Assembly: GCA_026182355.1 (NCBI GenBank)
Contig: JAPFBL010000068.1
Span: 11,569,001-11,633,000 of the forward strand
DNA: 64,000 nt
From: Hermatobates lingyangjiaoensis
Lineage: Eukaryota; Arthropoda; Insecta; Hemiptera; Hermatobatidae
Direction: 5' to 3'
Below the pieces are notes generated by a model. That model did not search any database. It saw only the letters and a program-made list of their open reading frames with translations, and was not told the origin of the DNA. Below, one piece after another: positions 1-10,190 of this stretch (position 1 is the stretch's first letter; every line of letters starts with the position of its first letter). The position numbers and the translations under genes are program-made.

Positions 1-1110
1 TTTTAAGGTGATTTGTGAATTAAAGATGTACGATAATTACATTTATTAATCTCTAAACGAATGATTTCAATTTTGAATTATCTTTTACATTTTTGGTTTT
101 TAACAGAATTATTATACTGGGAATTTTATGGCTTCTTAGTATTTAATAAGATTATTTTCCTTCCCCTTTGTCAAATAACATATATACGAATTTTTTCTGA
201 GTGTGTGTTATCATTTTCCTGCACAATATTATTCCTCTTACATCTCATATAAGTCAATAAACAATTTAAATTGTTCCTTTATAAATATCAATTTTATCTC
301 AGTGGAATCGCTCAAAAAATTACTAAGTCAATGTAAACAATGAAAAAAAATATAAAAAATTGCTCTTTCCCATAATTGAAACTTCATGATTTTTTTTTAT
401 CAATTGCTAATTTTGTGTTCCATTTTTGGTCAAATTTTCATTTTTTTTTTTAACGAGCTGTTTAGCGTCAAAAAAACATTTTCTGAAAACACAAATCGTA
501 CTGTAACGCCCCTTTAGCGAATGTAATTTTAAAAAAAATATCTCAACTCATTCTCCATATAATGTTCTATTTATAGACATAGTTTCATTCTTGTCCGTCA
601 AACACTATGGCTTGTATCGCTCTCACAAGGTTTGAGATTGAATTATAAGTGAAAATTTGTACATTTTATTGAAAAAAAAATATTTTCTGTTGATTTAAAA
701 TTCTGAATATATTTTTCGTTTTTTTCATTTGTAACCTCAAAGATAATGTCAAAATTTCAAAACTCTAGGGTTATCAGTTTAGGAGAAATAAATGTTTTAA
801 AAAAAACGGTTTTTGGCAAAAAAACTGACTTTCCCATCATGCATAATTCTTCACAAACAATAGGGATCTTCGTCGTTATGGGGTTCATTTTTGTGTAAAA
901 TATCAACTTGATCCATCAAAGATTCTGGACCGTAGAGTGGTAACAACCAATGCTAACACACGCACCCACCCACCCACCCACCCACACTCACACAGACATC
1001 ATCGCAAAAACTTCATAAAACGACTTTTGGGACCTTAAAACATGTAATTTCGTCAAAATCTCGAGATCGAATTTTTTCACGATCACTATACTTTACTTAT
1101 AGTAAAGTAA
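1..1110 (+). mobile_element. Family A dispersed repeat, copy 1 (internally deleted, cut by window start)
   Basis: This segment aligns along its length with 28525-30087 and 15857-17514. It lacks about 430 bp present around 28750-29178 in the third copy and a further short block of about 65 bp, so it is an internally deleted copy. The 3' part carries an (ACCC)n tract, then a conserved tail ending in a palindrome built from TACTTTACT and AGTAAAGTA. All three good copies stop at the same base after AGTAAAGTAA, which marks the element's 3' end. The left boundary lies outside the window. The class is not recognised. A shared exact 3' end with variable 5' ends would fit a retroposon, while the 17-bp inverted match seen at 15876/17513 would fit a DNA element. 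Confidence 0.8.
963..990. repeat. (ACCC)n microsatellite inside family A
   Basis: About six ACCC units are followed by CA-type sequence. The same tract occupies the equivalent place in the copies at 17363-17397 and 29940-29972, with different unit counts, so it is an internal part of family A that varies in length. Confidence 0.9.
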
Positions 1111-1119
1111 AAAACCAAT

Positions 1120-1193
1120 AAATACTTGTTAACTTGGCTGATTGAAATTTCCAGAATTCTGGAAATTTCAATCAGCCAAGTTAACAAGTATTT
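1120..1193. repeat. Perfect 37-bp-arm palindrome next to the family A end
   Basis: The two arms meet at GAATTC with no spacer and match without an error over 37 bases each. The palindrome begins ten bases after the 3' end of family A copy 1 and is followed by a run of about 20 T. It can extrude as a cruciform or form a long hairpin in RNA. It could also be a fold-back artefact of assembly or cloning. Confidence 0.9.
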
Positions 1194-1300
1194 TTTTTTT
1201 TTTTTTTTTTTGAAAGAGCAAGTTGCTCTTCGAAGATGTGTTAACGAAAGGCCTTAGAGCATTGTTTCAAAAATTGTTTTCATTGTGGTAAATTAATCCA

Positions 1301-1464
1301 TATATATATGAGTTCAAAATTCAAGAAGAGTAAGTTACTTGCCGTTGCATTTACAACGTGCTTGGTCTTCCTTTCACTTTTCTCCTGAAGACGGATTACC
1401 TGAAAATTTGAGTCTCTAAGTGTGTTTCCTTACTCTGTGTGTTACTTTTCTTGAATTTTTAACT

Positions 1465-1474
<10 letters not shown>
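1301..1474. repeat. Short inverted-repeat element flanked by (TA)n
   Basis: Arms 1310-1333 and 1442-1465 match at 22 of 24 bases and both run outward into TATATA. The interior holds CTGAAGA at 1385-1391 and GAAA at 1402-1405 with only a very short possible stem between, a degenerate example of the motif found in other repeats here. The arrangement resembles a small MITE inserted in a TA tract. Confidence 0.6.

Positions 1475-1492
<18 letters not shown>
1465..1492. repeat. (TA)n microsatellite
   Basis: Uninterrupted alternating TA separates the inverted-repeat element from the family B copy. Confidence 0.9.
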
Positions 1493-1496
<4 letters not shown>

Positions 1497-1612
1497 CAAT
1501 GATCAAACCACAGTTGGGTTTTTGACTCTGACGAAGATCGCTTGTTACGGTTGAAAGATCTTAGTCTTGTGGTTTGATCATTGATTGTTATTTCACGTGT
1601 TTATGTGAAATG
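1493..1612 (+). repeat. Family B hairpin repeat, copy 1
   Basis: Sixteen-base arms at 1497-1512 and 1568-1583 (CAATGATCAAACCACA and its complement) enclose the family B core. The core has CTGACGA at 1528-1534, stem arms GATCGC and ACGGTT, and GAAA at 1553-1556. A TTTCACGTG/CACATAAA-type flank follows, then another (TA)n tract at 1613-1640. Family B recurs at least eight more times in the window, usually next to (TA)n. Confidence 0.75.
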
Positions 1613-1640
1613 AATATATATATATATTTATATATATATG

Positions 1641-2218
1641 AGAGGGATCTTTTCTAAAGTTTAAATTTCCTTGAATGCTGTGTTTTAAGTGCTTTCAATA
1701 TTTTTAACAGGTAGTATTTCTTAAATTTTCAAAATTTTAATTTGATTGAATACACAATTTTTCCGTAAATTCTTCCTGCAAGCAAATCTGTTAATTTTCT
1801 GACATGTGAATGTGATTAGTTAGTGTTATTTTATATAAAAATAACAGTGTTAACAACTGACTATGATGTTGAGCTCATAAAGAGCTGCTATTGGAGTTTA
1901 GTCACCAATATCCCGAGCATTTTTAAATCGGATGAAGTTTTAACTGAAGAAATCGTAAAACAGATTAGTACTAATTTACTCAGGCAATGCTGCAACTTTC
2001 CAAATTAAATAACTTGTTCTTTATTTGCTATTTGAATTCACTTCCTCTCTGATGACATGAAAACAAAAGACTTCAGAGCCTGCAATTTTTCTGGTGAGTT
2101 ACTTGAACATTGATATCACGTGTTCTTTTGACAATTTTTCATACATACATATTTAAAAAACGATAAAACAGTCCAACTTAACTTCACAAAACTAAGGCAG
2201 ATAGAAGAAATCCTGAAC
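1641..2218. other. AT-rich sequence without recognised features
   Basis: A 61-codon frame at 1823-2008 on the plus strand resembles nothing I recognise and lacks gene context. I see no repeat or regulatory signal. Confidence 0.5.
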
Positions 2219-2564
2219 AAAACACTTGAGTTCCAGGTTAGCTCAGTGGCTAACGTCTCTCACTATTCGTCTCTGGGCTGGTAGTCCGGGGTTCGACACC
2301 TACCTAGCCCTCGATTTATTCATGCGAGAGGTGAATAAATATGAGTATGTCGTTTTTCGGAGAGGACGTTAAGCCATCGGTCCCGAGGCTGTACGAAGTC
2401 AGGTACTCGTTAAGATCCCTACTCGAAATGAACTTGAGTTAGGTAAAATTTAGGACTCCCAATGTAGAATCTGTAGAATCACCGATCAAACAAAATACCG
2501 GTAAACAGCTGACAATATAACCCGCTAGGGGAACAATTTCAGCAATAAAAAAAACCAAACACTT
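2219..2564 (+). mobile_element. tRNA-derived SINE with target-site duplication
   Basis: The head is tRNA-like: an A box TTAGCTCAGTGG at 2238-2249 and a B box GGTTCGACACC at 2290-2300, spaced as in an internal RNA polymerase III promoter. Downstream lies a central block around 2350-2440 (GGAGAGGACGTTAAGCC followed by GGTCCCG) that I associate with conserved middle domains of arthropod SINEs; that link is from memory. The element ends in an A-rich tail near 2541-2555. AAACACTT occurs just before (within 2219-2227) and just after (2557-2564), a plausible target-site duplication. SINEs of this type are copied by LINE machinery, and no partner LINE is in the window. Confidence 0.82.
2238..2300 (+). 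promoter_or_regulatory. Internal Pol III promoter (A and B boxes) of the SINE
   Basis: A box at 2238-2249 and B box at 2290-2300, with about 40 bp between them. Both are close to tRNA consensus, so this copy may still be transcribable. Confidence 0.75.
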
Positions 2565-2937
2565 ACTGATACCAATATTTCTAACAGGCAGTTCGTCGTC
2601 AATGAGGAAATGATAAGAAGGGAAGGTGTATGAGGAGGTAAGAGCAATGAGGGAAAGAAATAACTACCTCACCATGAGCATGCACTATCTTACTTCTTAT
2701 CCTCTTATGGTGTCCTCCCTGAAGAGATGGCATTTCTGAAACAGAGATACCATTCACAAGATTGGTCTCAGAAAATGTTTTGTTTTCTTCTTTGTTCTGT
2801 ATACTTTAGATAATTAAATATAAATCATAAACAACTCTAACTAAAGAGCAAAGTTCATAAGAAAATGCAAAATTTATTTGCAATGAAGATAATGTATATT
2901 ATACATTTTAATTATAACATTTTATATAAATATATAT
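2565..2937. other. Mixed sequence, no gene seen
   Basis: A moderately G-rich purine stretch at 2600-2680 is followed by AT-rich DNA. A phrase near 2760 (TTGGTCTCAGAAAATGTTTTG) is echoed near 63420, so a weak dispersed repeat may be present. Nothing else is recognised. Confidence 0.4.
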
Positions 2938-3630
2938 AACAAACACTTTTTCTTTTTCTCGGAGTTTGGTCAGGGTAAATATATGGAATCACCTTTTTGC
3001 CAACATTTCGTCTTTATTTCAAGAGATCCTCAGGGCTATAAACTAACAAAAAAACAATAAACAATGGACATTTGTCATTTCTACTTTAGAAACATCATAA
3101 ACAAATTGAAAAAAGAACTTACTGAAGGCTGGGTTCTGTTACATTACAACAACTGTTAACTGTCATTACATGTGCTGTTCCAAGCGACATATTATTGAAA
3201 CACTGTTTTTTTTAGTACAATCATATATATATATATATACATATATGCATATACACATATTATAATATATATCTATTATAATATAATAATATATAATATA
3301 CATATAATAATATAATATAATAGATATATATTATAATATATATATGACTGTACTAAAAAAACAGTGTTTCAATAATATGTCGCTTGGAACAGCACATGTA
3401 ATGACAGTTAACGATTGTTGTAATGTAACAGAACCCAGCCTTCAGTAAGTTCTTTTTTTCAATTTGTTTATGATGTTTCTAAAGTAGAAATGACAAATGT
3501 CCATTGTTTATTGTTTTTTTGTTAGTTTATAGCCCTGAGGATCTCTTGAAATAAAGACGAAACGTTGGCAAAAAGGTGATTCCATATATTTACCCTGACC
3601 AAACTCCGAGAAAAAGAAAAAGTGTTTGTT
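2938..3630. repeat. Large inverted repeat, arms about 293 bp, AT-rich centre
   Basis: Arms 2938-3230 and 3338-3630 are reverse complements with only a few mismatches. The roughly 107-bp centre (3231-3337) is almost pure A/T and itself partly palindromic. Each arm carries the structured motif: CTGAGGA at 3535-3541 with GAAA at 3559-3562 on the plus strand, and the mirror copy at 3006-3033 on the minus strand. Near identity of the arms means a recent inverted duplication or ongoing gene conversion. Penelope-like retroelements can leave inverted terminal repeats of this kind; that assignment is inference. Confidence 0.9.
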
Positions 3631-5355
3631 AATATTTTGTGGTCAAGAAAACAGTACCGTAAATATATATATATACTGGGAAACATAAAATTTTGCACAT
3701 TGTATTAAGTGTTAGTTTTCACACACAAAGTTTTTAAAATCTGTCTTAAAATATAGCAATGTATATAATTTATTTGGGTGTTTATTTTTGATAAATAATT
3801 AAAAATATAACTCTGTGTTAGAAAATGTGTGCCAAAACTTTAGCATTTAATTAAGAAGCTGTTCATTTCTTTCCTGGAGTTAATGCAAAGTTTCCATTCA
3901 ATTCTATTCAACTAATTTTAAATTCAATTAAAAACAGAACTCGTCTTTTTCTTCATCACTGCAATTTCATTATATGATTTCAGTATAAGATATATTGTGT
4001 ATTTCATATATTTTGTTATGCACGCATATTTTCTGCCAATACTGATATTTTTTTCTTGTACACTAAGCAACTACTTATGTACTGCTAGAGATTCATGTAA
4101 CCCAGTTTGGAAACCGATTATTAGAGATAATTAAATAATTTATACTAATATTGTCTTCACAATCTTCATTAACTAAATAAATATATTTTTTTTAAATTTG
4201 TAAACAGAAATGATTGAAAGTCAATGAATTCATCTACTGATATTTCAAAAAGTATTGGTAATGATATGTTGTAATCGGTAAGAGCCTGAGATGGTGGTAT
4301 TCAACATAGCCGAGGTTTTTATTATAACCATCTTTTGAATATCAACAATAAAATCAAAACAAACGTATGTGCCTGAGAAATCATTACCTTACGCAAAAAT
4401 CTGGTGCTGTTTGGTGACTGTTGGCACACTGCTGTCAGGATGTCAATGATTCATATTCAAAGGCCACCCTCTCGCCATCGTACCCACCTCATAATTCTTC
4501 TTCTTTATTGTCCCCAAATATCATTCCTCTTTTTACAAATATTTTTCGCAACCTCATACCTATATTGGGTTACCCAAATAATTTTCAATTCTGAGAAATT
4601 AATTGTCACTCGAAGGTGTTTACTCGTAACCAGCACTAAATCACCAACTAAGAGCGCTTGCTTCTATATTTCTTACGGACTTCTGGTTTCTATGTCATTT
4701 TTATTTTCAAGAAATTTAACCTCATTATTTTTTTCATTCATTTTCATCATAAAAACCTTCCAAAACCTTGAATAGTGAGTGCTTTATTTGTAGCAATTAT
4801 TTTTATTAGTCTTGGTCTAGAAGCTCAAACAAGGAAAAGTACCAAACGAAAGAAAACAGTTAAAAGAGAACTGTAAATAAAAAGATGACCAATGAAATTA
4901 CTGTTCAAGAAAAAAGTTCTCTTTATCTCAACAAAACAGGGAGTTGATTGAATTGTTTACTAATTAACAACTTTATTTCCAAATGGAATTTAAAATATGT
5001 ATTTAAATTATTTTTCAAAAACGAGTCAAAACGAAAAAGAAGTAGGTGACAAAAATATGACTTTGTTAAATCTATTTACGATGAATATGTTTTATTAATG
5101 TTGTTAATGAAATGAACTTTTTATTGTATGAATTCGTTCTATTTATTATTTATGATGGCATATATAAATCTCTTAGTATAAAATTGTTTTATTTTTATGT
5201 CTAAAATAATGATTGGACAGGAGGTACAAATTGATTTGTGATAATTTATAGGTAAAGTTAATTTATTTTAAAATTGTTCATTTTAATTCTGCTTGAATTA
5301 GGGATTATATGATGTAGTTGCTAGTGAATTTCTCATTGTTGAATTTAATGATAAC
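3631..5355. other. AT-rich gene-free stretch
   Basis: It contains short (TA)n, a 123-codon frame at 4404-4775 without domains, and long A/T runs. I see no gene, repeat boundary or regulatory cluster that I can support. Confidence 0.5.
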
Positions 5356-5359
5356 TTGT

Positions 5360-5560
5360 TGTAAACTTTTGTCTGTTTGGTTCAAGAGAGTGGTTGAACG
5401 ACCATCTGATGACTGCTGTCGATCAGAGCTGAAGTAATATAATTACCTGCCTTATTTTTGTGCCTCTGTTGAGATTGAATGTGACTCTCGCTCCCTGTAA
5501 CAAAGCGAGTTATTACCATGAGACTAGTGCTAGTGCAGTGGTTCTTAACAGAGGTGCTAC
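5360..5560. other. GC-richer island, candidate conserved non-coding element
   Basis: The base mix shifts from the AT-rich background to nearly balanced for about 200 bp. It includes TAATTACC near 5440 and no open frame. Function is unknown. Confidence 0.3.
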
Positions 5561-6159
5561 CGTCTCTTAGGGGTTTTCAGCAGGTACGAAGAAGCGGGAA
5601 TTGAGGTGATGATGAGTTCAAAAAGCATAGAGGATCATGAATTTGGAAAGACATCGGTTTCAAAAATAAAAAAATAATCAAGCGATAATGGTTTAAATAA
5701 AAAATATTAAATGTTTGAATCTGAGCTACAGTGCATTAATGATACAACCACAAATAAATGATAATGCAATAATATAACTAAAATAAGACAATTTATTTTT
5801 ATAGTAAAAACACAAACCTACTTGTAGTAGAAGAATACACAAATCCACAAATGACTCATTAATTATTTTTCACAAACACAAGTAAATTATATATTTATTT
5901 TTATATATTTTTTAATATAAATTTACTATTTATATTTTCCTATCACTAAGTTAATTTAAATTGCCTTGAAATCAATGTAAAAATTATTATAAAAATTACT
6001 TCTTTAAAAAGTAGTGGTTGTCAAACACTAAATCAAGATCAAAAGATCATTACACCAAAATAAGTTTGAAAAAGAAAGACGTTTTGTAATAGATTAATGG
6101 AACGTAATACAGGATGAGTACTGAATTACGAATTATGTGAAACATGTGAGTTTACATCA
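5561..6159. other. AT-rich sequence, nothing recognised
   Basis: Low-complexity A/T DNA with several TTTTTATA and AATAAA strings, without a transcript context. Confidence 0.4.
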
Positions 6160-6500
6160 TAAGCAGAAGGTTGACACTGATGTTTTCACAAGGAGTGAGC
6201 CGGCCTCAGGAGAGCTGTTTTTAATTGTCTGATGAGCTCTGCGCCTCAGATGAGCCCTCCATATTCGACAAGCTGAATTAGTTGATACCCTTACTGACCA
6301 TTAACTTTCACTGGTAATTATACTTTTCATATTGACCATAATGACAGTTAGGTAAGGAGCCGATTGTTGGCGGAGAGCAGGAGGATAGACATTATGCAAG
6401 AGATAATGAAGTGAGTCGTGACTGGTGGATTGGACCACAGGCTTCTTGAGAGGCAATTCGTGCAGTCCTCAGCTCAACTGTCACACAGTCCAGACTACAG
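6160..6500. other. GC-richer island, candidate conserved non-coding element
   Basis: A balanced-composition stretch with CTGATGAGCTCTGCGCCTC near 6219-6240 and a purine-rich part near 6355-6420. The 72-codon frame starting at 6418 has no domain and runs into AT-rich DNA, so I do not call a gene. Confidence 0.3.
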
Positions 6501-7089
6501 GGGTTTGCGATCCAACAAACAAACTTTATCTTTTTTTCTCTCAAATTATCTCCTTAATTTTGGAAATTTTCACTTTGTGAGTTTCTTTATATCGTTAAAT
6601 TATAGGACTGTATCTCCTTATGATAAGTCTAATTAAACAATTTTCTTTTTATAGAGTATACTAGTCATTTGTAGACGTTCGGAGGTTCAGTTCAAAAAAG
6701 AATTGCTGTTATGAACATCTAAAAAACGATGCCTAAATAAATCAAATGAAATAAAACCAGTGCTAGTGTTCCAATAGTATCACTATTTAAGTGATAAACT
6801 ATAAAATGATAAACAAATTGTTTCTTTATTGCTAATTTTACTATTTAATATATTTTTATAAACTTTCTAAAATGATGCAGAAAACAAATTGCAAATTTAA
6901 TCAACTGCGTAAACTTTACAATGAAAAAATTATAACTCATAGGATAGTACATGATAGAACTTCGCCATAAAAGTGCAAAAGACAGTAATGAACACGAGGA
7001 AGAATAAATTGAGGGCAGGATCTGTTATTGTCGAAGATAGAGCCAAGAACATGGAGATTTGGTTATCCTTATAGGTTGTTAGGGTATAC

Positions 7090-7335
7090 CTAACTATTTC
7101 TAGTACAGAGCAAAACTGACCCAGATATGTGCAAGCTGGCTGGAGCAAGGACATAACTAGCCAAGGGCCGAGAGTGCCCCGGGTCAGGGAGTAGAGTGTC
7201 TACCGGAGCGGAACGACTTTCTACGTCCAGTCGGAGAGAGGAAGTGGATCGCTTACACAATGCTGCCACGCCCGGGCCGCCTGCCTCCCAACTCTGTCTT
7301 CTTTGTTTACACCTGCTCTCACGCAGTCGTCCTTC
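7090..7335. other. GC-rich island, candidate conserved non-coding element or CpG-rich regulatory site
   Basis: One of the most GC-rich patches in the window, with CCCGGGCCG-type sequence at 7270-7280 and several CpG. Frames of 113 (minus) and 83 (plus) codons overlap here, but neither has a domain, and overlapping frames are expected when GC content is high and stops are rare. A first exon or promoter cannot be excluded. Confidence 0.35.
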
Positions 7336-8027
7336 CACTAAGCCAATATGCAGTGCTTTGTACAGCTCATTTCTTTTAATCAATCCTATTCCACAGATGA
7401 TTTGCTTTTCACAAAGCAAACCATACTTCACACATATTTTTAAATAGCACTCATAATTGTATTATTATTTTTTTTTTCATTAAAACGTCAAGAACACTCA
7501 CTACAGTAGTTATTTTCTTCCTGAAAAAGACTTGTAAATAATAATACATGGCAATATTTTCCCTGGAAGTTATAAGAAGTCCCTACATAATCTAAGTATT
7601 ATTTGTAGTATGATCATATATTGTATTATTATTTCAGTTCTAATTTATTAACTAAACACATAGTGTCCTAAGGTTGTTGTTACGTAATAAAAATTTGTTT
7701 TTTGAAGACTTCCCCTATAATTTCTGAGTATGAGTAAATACTACATAGCAACTGTCTGTACAAAATAAAGAATGGTATATTTTCTATTAGTTTTTCTTTT
7801 CATTGAGAAAATTAATTTAATGGAATGAAATTTGGCTAAGCCAAGGGTATTTAAAAAAATCTGGCGTAAGACGTCACGCGAACGACTTATCATAAACTAG
7901 TAGCCCTCCCGGAAATATTCATAAAAAAACATTATTTCAAAATATATTTTTTGAAATATATTATTTCACAATATATAAAAAAAATATATTTTTTTAATGT
8001 TACACATTTTTTGTATTTTTCACCATT
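7336..8027. other. AT-rich gene-free stretch
   Basis: A/T-rich DNA with a partly palindromic ATATATTTTTT segment near 7940-8000. No supported features. Confidence 0.45.
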
Positions 8028-8029
8028 TA

Positions 8030-9147
8030 CAGTAGAACTTCGTAGTGCGAGTACCTCATTGTGCGATCAATTTGCTTCAAGAGCAGCCATTTGAAAGAAT
8101 TTTTTTCTCGTACGACGATTAAAACTTTGTAGTACAGGGATCGTCAGTTGCGACGGTGATTAAGGTAATGTTACGTAGTCGATTTCTATGAAAAAAGTGG
8201 TCTAAGTCGAGCTGGAGCACATAGGCTAGGCGTCTCGAGTATCTTTTTCTCTTTAGTCGAGGAAATTATTGAAAGTACGTCACAGATGATAGTACTGCCA
8301 ACACAATTGGCTGCCTTTCTTTTACCTTAGCTATTAATACCCTCCTTCCACATTCATGTGCTCGATTTACCAACACGACGATGGTCATATTAACAAGCTC
8401 GTTGACAAAGTTGGAGAAGAAATGACAACAGAGGTATTTCTACTCCTTGAGGAGCATCAGTACACGCATGTGATGGAAAAGATTAAGGAACGAGAAATAG
8501 AGGAATGTATATCGGATAGTATAGGGAGGTTCTCTATCAATGAAATGCTTGTGAAGTGACAAAAAGTGCACAACTATTTCGAAAAGTACTACACTCAAAA
8601 TTAAGTGAATTTCATGCTGTTGTTTTGCCCAGTGACAATGTGTTCACTACGAGTATTTTTGTGGCATTTTAATATGAAGAACAAGTAAAGTGCCCAAAGT
8701 GATGGAAGAGGTCACAATTGCCAAAGTAGCTGATGACGAGAGAAATATTAAAATACCAGAAATTTTCCTACCCAACGTTTCAATGGACAGAGGTTCTCAT
8801 GACAGACACTATCTATTCCCAGCTTCACTGTCTTCTGCACGCCTAGATGGTCTCCGTTATAATTCTAGTAGATTAGTCAAACTTGAAAATGTTTTATTAA
8901 ACTACTAAAAATCTGTTAATGATTATTTCTTAATTCATTTTTATTATTTATATTAAATGTACAGTATTGTTTATTTTTTCTAATTCCGCCTTTTATGTTT
9001 AAAAAATAAATTAAAAAAAAACATTTTTGTGGATGATTCCGATTATTTATTTTCATACTAATTTTAATGCGGAAAATATCTTCATAATAACAGTAAATCG
9101 AAATTCAGTCTGAGAACGAATTAAACTAGTAGGATGAGGCTCTACTG
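8030..9147 (+). mobile_element. Tigger/pogo-like DNA transposon, internally deleted
   Basis: The left end starts CAGTAGAACTTCGT and the reverse complement of the right end starts CAGTAGAGCCTCAT, matching at 11 of the first 14 bases with CAGTAGA exact. TA flanks both ends (8028-8029 and 9148-9149), the target-site duplication of the Tc1/mariner superfamily. CAGTAGAACCTCG-type tips are known for Tigger elements. Length is about 1.1 kb against roughly 2-2.7 kb for a complete element, so much of the transposase gene is missing. It cannot move by itself. Confidence 0.82.
8356..8604 (+). pseudogene. Tigger/jerky-like transposase C-terminal relic
   Basis: This frame lies inside the 8030-9147 transposon. 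An acidic, glutamine- and glutamate-rich stretch (LLLEEHQYTHVMEKIKER) leads to SINEMLVK, then a TGA at 8557-8559, then QKVHNYFEKYYTQN in the same frame before TAA at 8602-8604. The pattern (TTE, acidic linker, I.EML.KW..V..F.EKYH) is that of the C-terminal tail of Tigger and jerky-type transposases after the DDE domain. Tryptophan is usual where the TGA falls, so a TGG to TGA change is likely. The catalytic core is absent, and the frame is open only from 8338. A second frame at 8690-8908 is in the right place for the remaining tail but shows no clear match. Confidence 0.68.
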
Positions 9148-9299
9148 TATTTCATTCACATATTTAGGGAGACACGATCTAAAAAGTCCTCTATAAAGGG
9201 CTCCTCAGGGAATAATTAACGACTTAGTTCATTAAGACCGTCTACACAGGGTGTCCGTCACAATGAATTGATCAAAATTAGTGATTTAAATTGAACAAT

Positions 9300-9640
9300 A
9301 TCAATTTAATCTAATTTCTTATCAGGTTTCTATGCAATCATAAAAATTACGTTCTTGTTTTATGACTACTTCTTAAGAAAGTAGAATATTGGTTGTACAT
9401 AGCTTGTACAGGAAGTACAGAGCTTACTGCTCATCTCAAGGTAAACAGTATGTTAAATGTGAAATATTGTAGTTATATGTCTTTTAGTTTTTGAGACACC
9501 TCCTCACACATACATGAATGCACAGAAGCACACACACACACACACACACACAGACTAATTAATGTATACAACTTATTTAAAAACCCTCAAAACGTGAATT
9601 TCAGTTTTGATTGGACAGGTTTGATTCTGACAGCATTTGA
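9300..9640 (+). repeat. Possible decayed family A tail with (CA)n
   Basis: A (CA)n tract at 9528-9552 followed by CAGAC and then CCCTCAAAACGTGAATTTC resembles the order at the family A 3' end (CA/ACCC tract, CAGACATC, CTCAAAACATGTAATT). The terminal palindrome is not visible. The match is weak. Confidence 0.3.
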
Positions 9641-9924
9641 TCACTCTATGCAAATTGTAGAGGATAAATGAAAGTAAAAATGACTATTTGAATTACGTGT
9701 TGATACGTGATACAACAAGGTTGTATCTCAACTTTTTTGGCTTGAAATATCTTATGCTGCAAGTGAGTTTTTGAAGAGTTACATAAATTAAAGAATTATG
9801 TTTTGTTTTAATTGCATTACAAAGTTTAAATGATCGACTTTTTACAAGCTGAATTATTTATCCCTAGATTTATGTTAGTGTATAAGTCGTTGAATAACTT
9901 AAACGAGAAGACTATATAGAAAAA

Positions 9925-10190
9925 GGTGTGACGGGGCGTCGGAGGGGTGTGATATTGGTGTTAATCCTCCATGCGAACAACGCCACACGTAATGAGGACA
10001 GGTGCAACATTGTCAGCTTGTTTACAGTAGAAGTTGTTGGACAGTTGTAATTGAGAACGCACTTACCAAAGATGCCGGAGACTATTGAGATGCTGCTTAC
10101 GAGGATGTCAGCTGTTACGAGAGGGTCGCGCTCACCCTCTTCAGTCTGTCAACATTCCCTCTCGTCTCTTCACGCAACTCCTTCCTGTCA
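9925..10190. other. GC-rich island with homeodomain- and forkhead-like sites
   Basis: A balanced stretch holding GTTAATCC near 9960, CACACGTAATGAGG near 9983, CAGGTG near 10000 and TGTTTAC near 10019. These resemble Otx/bicoid, E-box and forkhead sites, but each is short enough to occur by chance. The 76-codon frame at 10051 has no domain. Confidence 0.35.

Noticed and set aside
2230..2305. Functional tRNA gene
   Set aside because: The tRNA-like part continues into a SINE body with a 3' A-rich tail, and I could not fold a full cloverleaf with an acceptor stem.
4404..4775. 123-codon frame as a gene
   Set aside because: Rich in F, L, I and S from T-rich DNA, with no domain and no gene signals around it.
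5418..5445. Another copy of the CTGANGA-stem-GAAA motif
   Set aside because: CTGATGA is followed by CTGCTGTCGATC, with no paired stem and no GAAA box.
7090..7431. 113-codon minus-strand frame as a gene
   Set aside because: A GC-rich patch with an equally open frame on the other strand; no domain.
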